Virus record (IMG/VR): IMGVR_UViG_3300044470_000046
Span: 1-25,457 of that record
Direction: 5' to 3' (one strand)
Source of the DNA: a virus
DNA: 25,457 nucleotides
The translations under genes and the position numbers were made by a program. Below the pieces are notes generated by a model. That model was not told where the DNA came from. It worked only from the letters and a program-made list of their open reading frames with translations, and did no database searches. This document shows, piece by piece, positions 21,606-25,457 of this stretch (its first letter is position 1; each line of letters opens with the position of its first letter).

Positions 21606-22607
21606 ATGCCGATAATCGCGCAAGGCACACCCGGAACCCTCGACGCTGTTGTTGGCAGTACCTACCCCGCCGACTTCGATGCTTCGCCCGTTCCGACAGT
21701 CACCGTGCAGACGCTCCTCGGAGTAGCGCAGGCGGGCTTCCCTGCGAGTCCCCTGGTCCACGACGGGCTGGGGCTATATCACTACGTCTGGAACGTCCCT
21801 GCGGCTCAGGCTATCGCGACCTACGACGTGCATTTCCAGGGCAACGTCGGCGGCGTGGCTTACGACGGCTGGGATACGGTCGAGGTCGTGGCAGCGGGGT
21901 CGATACCCAGCGGCGGATTCGTGTCCGAGGCCGACGTCCGCGACTACATGGAACTCAACGGCGTCAGTTCACTGAGCAAGTACAGCAGCGCCGGCATCTG
22001 CTCGAACATCCGCGCCGCATCGGCCACTCTAGAGCTGCTGACTCACCGCTACTTCGCCGACCGGCCTGCCGCAACGTACGTCTTCACGTCCGAGGGTCGG
22101 GCACAGTTCTTCATTCCCGGCATACGCAACGTGACGAGTGTCACTTGGCAGGGTGCGCCCATGACGTTCGCAGTGCCGCCGTCCAATAACGGGGCATGTT
22201 GGTTCCTCCCCGATATTCAGCAGTCCGGCATCTATACCGGCTTCCAGCTCCGCGTCTTCCGCTCGGAGGGAATGGGCAACTACCTAGCCAACCCGAACTG
22301 GTTCGATCAGGCGGCCGATTCGCCGTTTCACCCAGCCAACCGCGGCGGCGGTGTCAATCAGCACACTCTCCCCAACGACGTAGCGATCCTCGGCGATTGG
22401 GGCTACGCTGATACGAGCCTGCCCGAGCCGCTCCTGCTCGCAACAAAGGTCCTGGCGTCCTGGTATACGATCCGGCCGGCGTCGCTCCTGGCGAACATCT
22501 CGCTTTCACCGCAAGGCGTCGTGTCCAACTACGGCGAGTTGCCCCCTGAGGTAGTGGACTTCGTGCGCGAGTGGCGGATCGGCGAGCAGGCGGTGATGAT
22601 CCAGTGA
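21606..22607 (+). CDS. head-tail connector with N-terminal Ig-like region
   Basis: The 333-residue protein has an N-terminal beta-rich part (1-95; LYHYVWNVPAAQAIATYDVHFQG) like a small Ig-fold. From about 105 (EADVRDYMELNGVSSLSKYSSAGICSNIRAASATLEL) it has the helical pattern of gp6/gp15-like head-tail adaptors, ending PEPLLLATKVLASWY and PPEVVDFVREWRIGE. The position before a gp10-like gene agrees. GGAGA at 21592-21596 precedes the ATG at a loose distance. Confidence 0.65.
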   Translation: MPIIAQGTPGTLDAVVGSTYPADFDASPVPTVTVQTLLGVAQAGFPASPLVHDGLGLYHYVWNVPAAQAIATYDVHFQGNVGGVAYDGWDTVEVVAAGSIPSGGFVSEADVRDYMELNGVSSLSKYSSAGICSNIRAASATLELLTHRYFADRPAATYVFTSEGRAQFFIPGIRNVTSVTWQGAPMTFAVPPSNNGACWFLPDIQQSGIYTGFQLRVFRSEGMGNYLANPNWFDQAADSPFHPANRGGGVNQHTLPNDVAILGDWGYADTSLPEPLLLATKVLASWYTIRPASLLANISLSPQGVVSNYGELPPEVVDFVREWRIGEQAVMIQ

Positions 22608-23182
22608 GCGAAACCATCCAGGGTTACGCGCAGCTTCAGGCCCGCATCGCCGCGCTCAAGAGCCCGACATTGGGTAAGGCGATCATGGGCTCGCTGGCTG
22701 CTGCTGCGAACAAAGAGCAGCGGCAACTCGTGTACGAGCGCGTCCATCGCCGCACGGGTGCGGCGGGCTCCGGTGGCCCTAATGGGTTGATTAGGGTTCT
22801 CAATGTAACTGCTACATCGGCCCAACTGGAAGCCCGCGGCGTCGCGGCCTATATCGACACGGGCACGCGCGCCCATGTAATCCGGCCGAAGAACAAGAAG
22901 GCCCTGTTCTTCTCGGCTACCGGACTCGGTACGCGGCTATCGGGCGCCGTGTCCAGTCGCTTCCGTGGCGCGAAGGGCCTAAGCCGTTCTCACAATGTCA
23001 ACATCGGGACGTTCGATACAGGCGGCGGAAAGGCTACCGCCGATATTGGCCTCACGTTTGCTAAGGTCGTGCATCATCCCGGAACAAAGCCGCATCCGTT
23101 CATGATGCAGGGCGCGCAGCAGGCGATCTCGAAGGCCGGCCTGGCCGATAGGGTAATCGCAGTCTGGAACGGCGCGAAATGA
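22604..23182 (+). CDS. HK97 gp10-like neck protein
   Basis: The 192-residue protein carries AAYIDTGTRAHVIRPKNKKALFF and FAKVVHHPGTKPHPFM, the hallmark phrases of the HK97-gp10-like neck/head closure family. The start is GTG 22604 in a GTGA overlap. It should sit under the connector and help close the head or join the tail. Confidence 0.8.
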   Translation: MSETIQGYAQLQARIAALKSPTLGKAIMGSLAAAANKEQRQLVYERVHRRTGAAGSGGPNGLIRVLNVTATSAQLEARGVAAYIDTGTRAHVIRPKNKKALFFSATGLGTRLSGAVSSRFRGAKGLSRSHNVNIGTFDTGGGKATADIGLTFAKVVHHPGTKPHPFMMQGAQQAISKAGLADRVIAVWNGAK

Positions 23183-23664
23183 CAGTCCCGGTCGTGGTCA
23201 TGCCGACACTCTCGCAGACGGATCGTCAGGATATCCATTCGGGCGTGCTGGCGATGCTCAACCTGTTCACCGCGACCTACGCCACGGACCCACGGTTCGG
23301 GGTGGGCGGCATCCAGCGCGTGAACTACCACGCTTTGCCACGACTTCGCACTGGCGAGGGGCCGTTCGTCTATCTCTCGGGCATCACTGAAACAGTGCAC
23401 CACGACCCGGGCGCCCGAACTACCACGTTCAAGGGTTCCTTCGGATACGTGGATACGCTCGTCAACCCGGAAGACACGGATGATCGCGTGAACGCGTGGG
23501 CCGACTTCATGCGGGATGTTTGCACCGTCAATGCGCGGATGCTCCCCGTGGGGACATTCCAGGAGGTTGGACTTCATGAGGCCGAGATGCCTGAGGGCGG
23601 ACCGGCCGACCTAACGAACGTGCTCCTGGAATGGGAGTTCGTCATTCAGGAAGGGCGGCTGTAA
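23179..23664 (+). CDS. tail terminator/completion-like protein
   Basis: The 161-residue protein follows the gp10-like gene in ATGA overlap and precedes the major tail protein, where tail terminators are encoded. It has YLSGITETVHHDPGARTTTFKGSFGYVDTLV in the middle and a beta strand end LTNVLLEWEFVIQE. These fit the alpha-beta fold of such proteins in a loose way; the call rests mainly on gene order. Confidence 0.6.
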   Translation: MTVPVVVMPTLSQTDRQDIHSGVLAMLNLFTATYATDPRFGVGGIQRVNYHALPRLRTGEGPFVYLSGITETVHHDPGARTTTFKGSFGYVDTLVNPEDTDDRVNAWADFMRDVCTVNARMLPVGTFQEVGLHEAEMPEGGPADLTNVLLEWEFVIQEGRL

Positions 23665-23688
23665 CCGCCAGGGAAAGGAGAAAACCCG

Positions 23689-24705
23689 GTGCCTATCACC
23701 GCCATTCCGGGCAGCATAAGGCTGCGGAACTTTCAGATGGGAGCGGAGGTCACGTTCGCAACGACTGCCGTCGCCACCCGCAGATACCCGTGGAAGTTCA
23801 CTCCAACCGTTGAGCCGCACTGGACGTTCCCCGATGTGGACGGCGGCAACATCGACCGGCCGATCGCGCCGTATCCCACGGCCTACGATTACACCGGATC
23901 CTCGGACGGGCCGCTGAACTACAACGACCTGCCGGCACTCATGACGGCGCTGTACAAGCCCGTTACCCCGGTAACGTCCGGGGCGACAACCTGGACATGC
24001 CAGCCCGCCTCGGTGACACAGGACAACTTCCAAACGTTCACCGCCGAATGGGGCGACGAAACTACCGACCAACTCCGCTTCCGGGGTGGGTTGCTTGAGC
24101 AGCTCGTTCTCACGGCACCCGACGATCAGGGACCGGTCACGCACACGGGTTCCTGGCGCTTCGCCGCGCTGGATTACCCGCAGGCCCCCACGGGGTCACT
24201 CTCAGTCGATCCCTCCCCGACGCCGTGGATGTCCACCGATACCACGGTCTATCTCGACGCGACTGCCGGTGGCATCGAAGGCACCGCGCTCACAAACGCC
24301 ATTCATTCCTGGGTCCTGACAATCAAGAACACGATCGACGTGAAGCGGTTCCAGAACGGCTCGAACACTCGCCTGGTGGCTTCCGGCTACGGGCGCGGCT
24401 TGCGAACGGTGGAGTTCAAGATCACCGGCGCCAAGTCCGCGGCCATCCTCACGGAGATCGCGAACTTCCTGAACTCAAACCCGCAGCAGCGGTTCCTCGG
24501 TATCAAGACGCAATCCCCGATCATGGCATCGGGCGCCACGAACTACTCCAGCGACCTGCGTTTCGCCGGTTACTGGACGGTTCACGCGGACACCACGCAC
24601 GGCGCGGCCAACACCGCCGCCGAACTGACGTGCAACAACGTTTACAATCCCACCCTCACATACGCCCAGAAGTGGGTAGTGGTCAACGCTCTGGCTTCGC
24701 TCTAG
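23689..24705 (+). CDS. major tail (tube) protein
   Basis: The 338-residue beta-rich protein starts at GTG 23689 behind GGGAAAGGAG (23671-23680). The N-terminal IRLRNFQMGAEVTFATTAVATRRYPWKF and the middle LNYNDLPALMTALYKPVTP, TAEWGDE and TLTIKN-like strands match long-tailed phage tube proteins. It is immediately followed by the frameshifted tail chaperone pair, the standard arrangement. Its length above 300 residues allows for an extra C-terminal domain. Confidence 0.8.
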   Translation: MPITAIPGSIRLRNFQMGAEVTFATTAVATRRYPWKFTPTVEPHWTFPDVDGGNIDRPIAPYPTAYDYTGSSDGPLNYNDLPALMTALYKPVTPVTSGATTWTCQPASVTQDNFQTFTAEWGDETTDQLRFRGGLLEQLVLTAPDDQGPVTHTGSWRFAALDYPQAPTGSLSVDPSPTPWMSTDTTVYLDATAGGIEGTALTNAIHSWVLTIKNTIDVKRFQNGSNTRLVASGYGRGLRTVEFKITGAKSAAILTEIANFLNSNPQQRFLGIKTQSPIMASGATNYSSDLRFAGYWTVHADTTHGAANTAAELTCNNVYNPTLTYAQKWVVVNALASL

Positions 24706-24714
24706 GAGGAACGC

Positions 24715-25230
24715 ATGGAAACCAAGCGCGTAGAGGTGAAGGCGTGCTCGTGCCCGGGCACGCCCCACCCTCAGGATTGGGTCGAGTTCCCCGCGTCACT
24801 CACTGTCGAGATGGGCGCCGAGGCAACATTCGCTTTGCAGCAGACGCTCCAGAACGAGTCATACCGCGGCGCCGCTCAGGCCGTGTCGGCCGTCGAAGGC
24901 ATCCTCGCGGGGGTGTGGCTGCGCCATGTCGTCGCGTGGTCGTTCCTCGAACCCGACGGGACGGGCGCGGTATTGCCCGTCCCGATTACCGCCGAGAACG
25001 TCGAGCGTCTCCTGCCGTGGAATGACGGCGGGGACGTGGCGATCGAGTTCGCGGACAGCCTCTACTCGGAGGATCTGACGCGCCCTTTAGTCCGCAGACG
25101 ACAACTGCTCTCGCAGGCTGGGCACAACGAGCCATTGACATCTCCGAGCCCGTCCTCTGGGCCGAAGCCCCCGAAGCCCTCCAGACGATCCTCGCGGACC
25201 GCTACGGCTGGGAGGAAGTCAGGACAATGA
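24715..25230 (+). CDS. tail assembly chaperone, short form (gpG-like)
   Basis: The 171-residue product starts at ATG 24715 with GGAGG at 24705-24709. Residues 1-124 look like normal protein (FPASLTVEMGAEATFALQQTL, then ERLLPWNDGGDVAIEFADSLYSEDL). After the slippery site the zero frame encodes a low-complexity Ser/Pro/Arg/Lys tail, as usual for the unshifted form. It assists polymerisation of the tail tube around the tape measure. Confidence 0.8.
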   Translation: METKRVEVKACSCPGTPHPQDWVEFPASLTVEMGAEATFALQQTLQNESYRGAAQAVSAVEGILAGVWLRHVVAWSFLEPDGTGAVLPVPITAENVERLLPWNDGGDVAIEFADSLYSEDLTRPLVRRRQLLSQAGHNEPLTSPSPSSGPKPPKPSRRSSRTATAGRKSGQ

Positions 25231-25376
25231 CGTTCTACGAGGCGCGCCTGAGCTTGCAACTGATTGCAGAGATGCGATCGGGCAACGCCGTGCGCCTCAG
25301 CAACGCCCTCGCGCAAGCGGAACGCCAGGCGGAAGATGCGGCCTTCGCCGCGGGGGTGCCCGATGGCTATCGCTGA
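24715..25376 (+). CDS. tail assembly chaperone, frameshift long form (gpGT-like)
   Basis: A -1 shift at 25083-25089 joins the first 125 codons to a second frame that reads SPQTTTALAGWAQRAIDI, then LWAEAPEALQTILADRYGWEE and MTFYEARLSLQLIAEMRSGN, ending at 25376. The total is about 220 residues. The YGW-EE and L-A-E-M-R segments resemble the T part of such pairs. The alternative is a separate 49-codon gene from ATG 25227, which makes an ATGA overlap with the short form; I prefer frameshifting because the -1 frame looks coding well upstream of that ATG. It overlaps the tape measure start by 14 nt. Confidence 0.75.
25083..25089 (+). other. -1 programmed frameshift site CCCTTTA
   Basis: The heptamer C-CCT-TTA fits the canonical X-XXY-YYZ form exactly in the reading frame of the chaperone gene. 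The -1 frame has a stop at 25023-25025 and then stays open to 25374-25376, so a shift here yields the long form. The zero frame continues to 25230. Confidence 0.8.
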
Positions 25377-25457
25377 CACCGCGCAGCTGGTAGTTGAGCT
25401 GACGCTCAAGGACTCCCTCTCTTCCGCGGCCACGGGCGTTCAGGGTGCGATGTCTCG
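25363..25457 (+). CDS. tape measure protein, N-terminal fragment
   Basis: ATG 25363 lies inside the end of the long chaperone frame. The 31 visible residues, MAIADTAQLVVELTLKDSLS and onward, match the usual beginning of tape measure proteins, and the position after the frameshifted chaperone is diagnostic. The gene runs off the right edge. Confidence 0.75.
   Translation, partial: MAIADTAQLVVELTLKDSLSSAATGVQGAMS

Overview
The window is part of a tailed double-stranded DNA phage or prophage (Caudoviricetes, HK97-type capsid, long non-contractile tail suggested by the tail-tube, frameshifted tail chaperone and tape-measure genes). GC content is high, roughly 60 % by eye. Shine-Dalgarno sites are strong GGAGG types, many GTG starts and one TTG start are used, and the two promoter-like sites are sigma70/SigA-like (TTGACC/TAGACT and TTGACA/TAGATA). 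A high-GC host, possibly an actinobacterium, is plausible, but the sequence does not prove it. No integrase, tRNA or host gene is visible.

Left part (1-3380): a chain of small genes coupled by ATGA/GTGA overlaps. It includes an Ala-rich Imm-5-like protein with a GCC-rich repeat, a PD-(D/E)XK-like nuclease and a zinc-knuckle protein. An intergenic region with inverted and direct repeats follows, then a small HTH-like protein and a calcineurin-like metallophosphoesterase. Next (3384-5925) comes a lysis-like or membrane block starting at a promoter: a coiled-coil protein with a C-terminal TM, a 57-aa membrane protein, a papain-like cysteine peptidase (possible endolysin), a heavily structured non-coding stretch, a holin-like two-TM protein with two possible starts, and a 19-aa hydrophobic peptide.

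Centre (5996-12607): packaging and head genes in canonical order: small terminase, large terminase, two small proteins, portal-MuF fusion, capsid protease, HK97-fold major capsid protein, then a 54-aa protein between two strong hairpins.

Accessory island (12665-20430): inserted between capsid and connector genes. It encodes a GT2-type glycosyltransferase, an FdtA/WxcM-like cupin sugar isomerase, a PseH-like GNAT, an acyl carrier protein, an SDR (FabG-like), two small phage proteins, a FabH-like ketoacyl synthase III with an intact Cys-His-Asn triad, two more GT-A enzymes and a GT-B (GT4) enzyme. Together they could build a 3-hydroxyacyl chain on ACP, attach it to an amino sugar, and transfer the sugar, perhaps to the virion or the host surface.

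This coupled gene chain is broken at 17810-19160 by a two-gene cassette on the minus strand: a RAMP-like protein with a Gly-rich loop and a winged-helix-like protein. The cassette has its own TTGACA-N18-TAGATA promoter with an operator-like inverted repeat. It is bordered by three arrays of about 13 pentanucleotide units, GGCNN, each about 65 bp. Two arrays, separated by a long hairpin, form the predicted 5' leader, and one follows the last stop codon. This is the most unusual structure in the window.

Right part (20427-25457): a LamG-like virion protein, head-tail connector, HK97-gp10-like neck protein, tail terminator-like protein, major tail protein, tail assembly chaperones with a canonical -1 slippery site (CCCTTTA), and the start of the tape measure protein.
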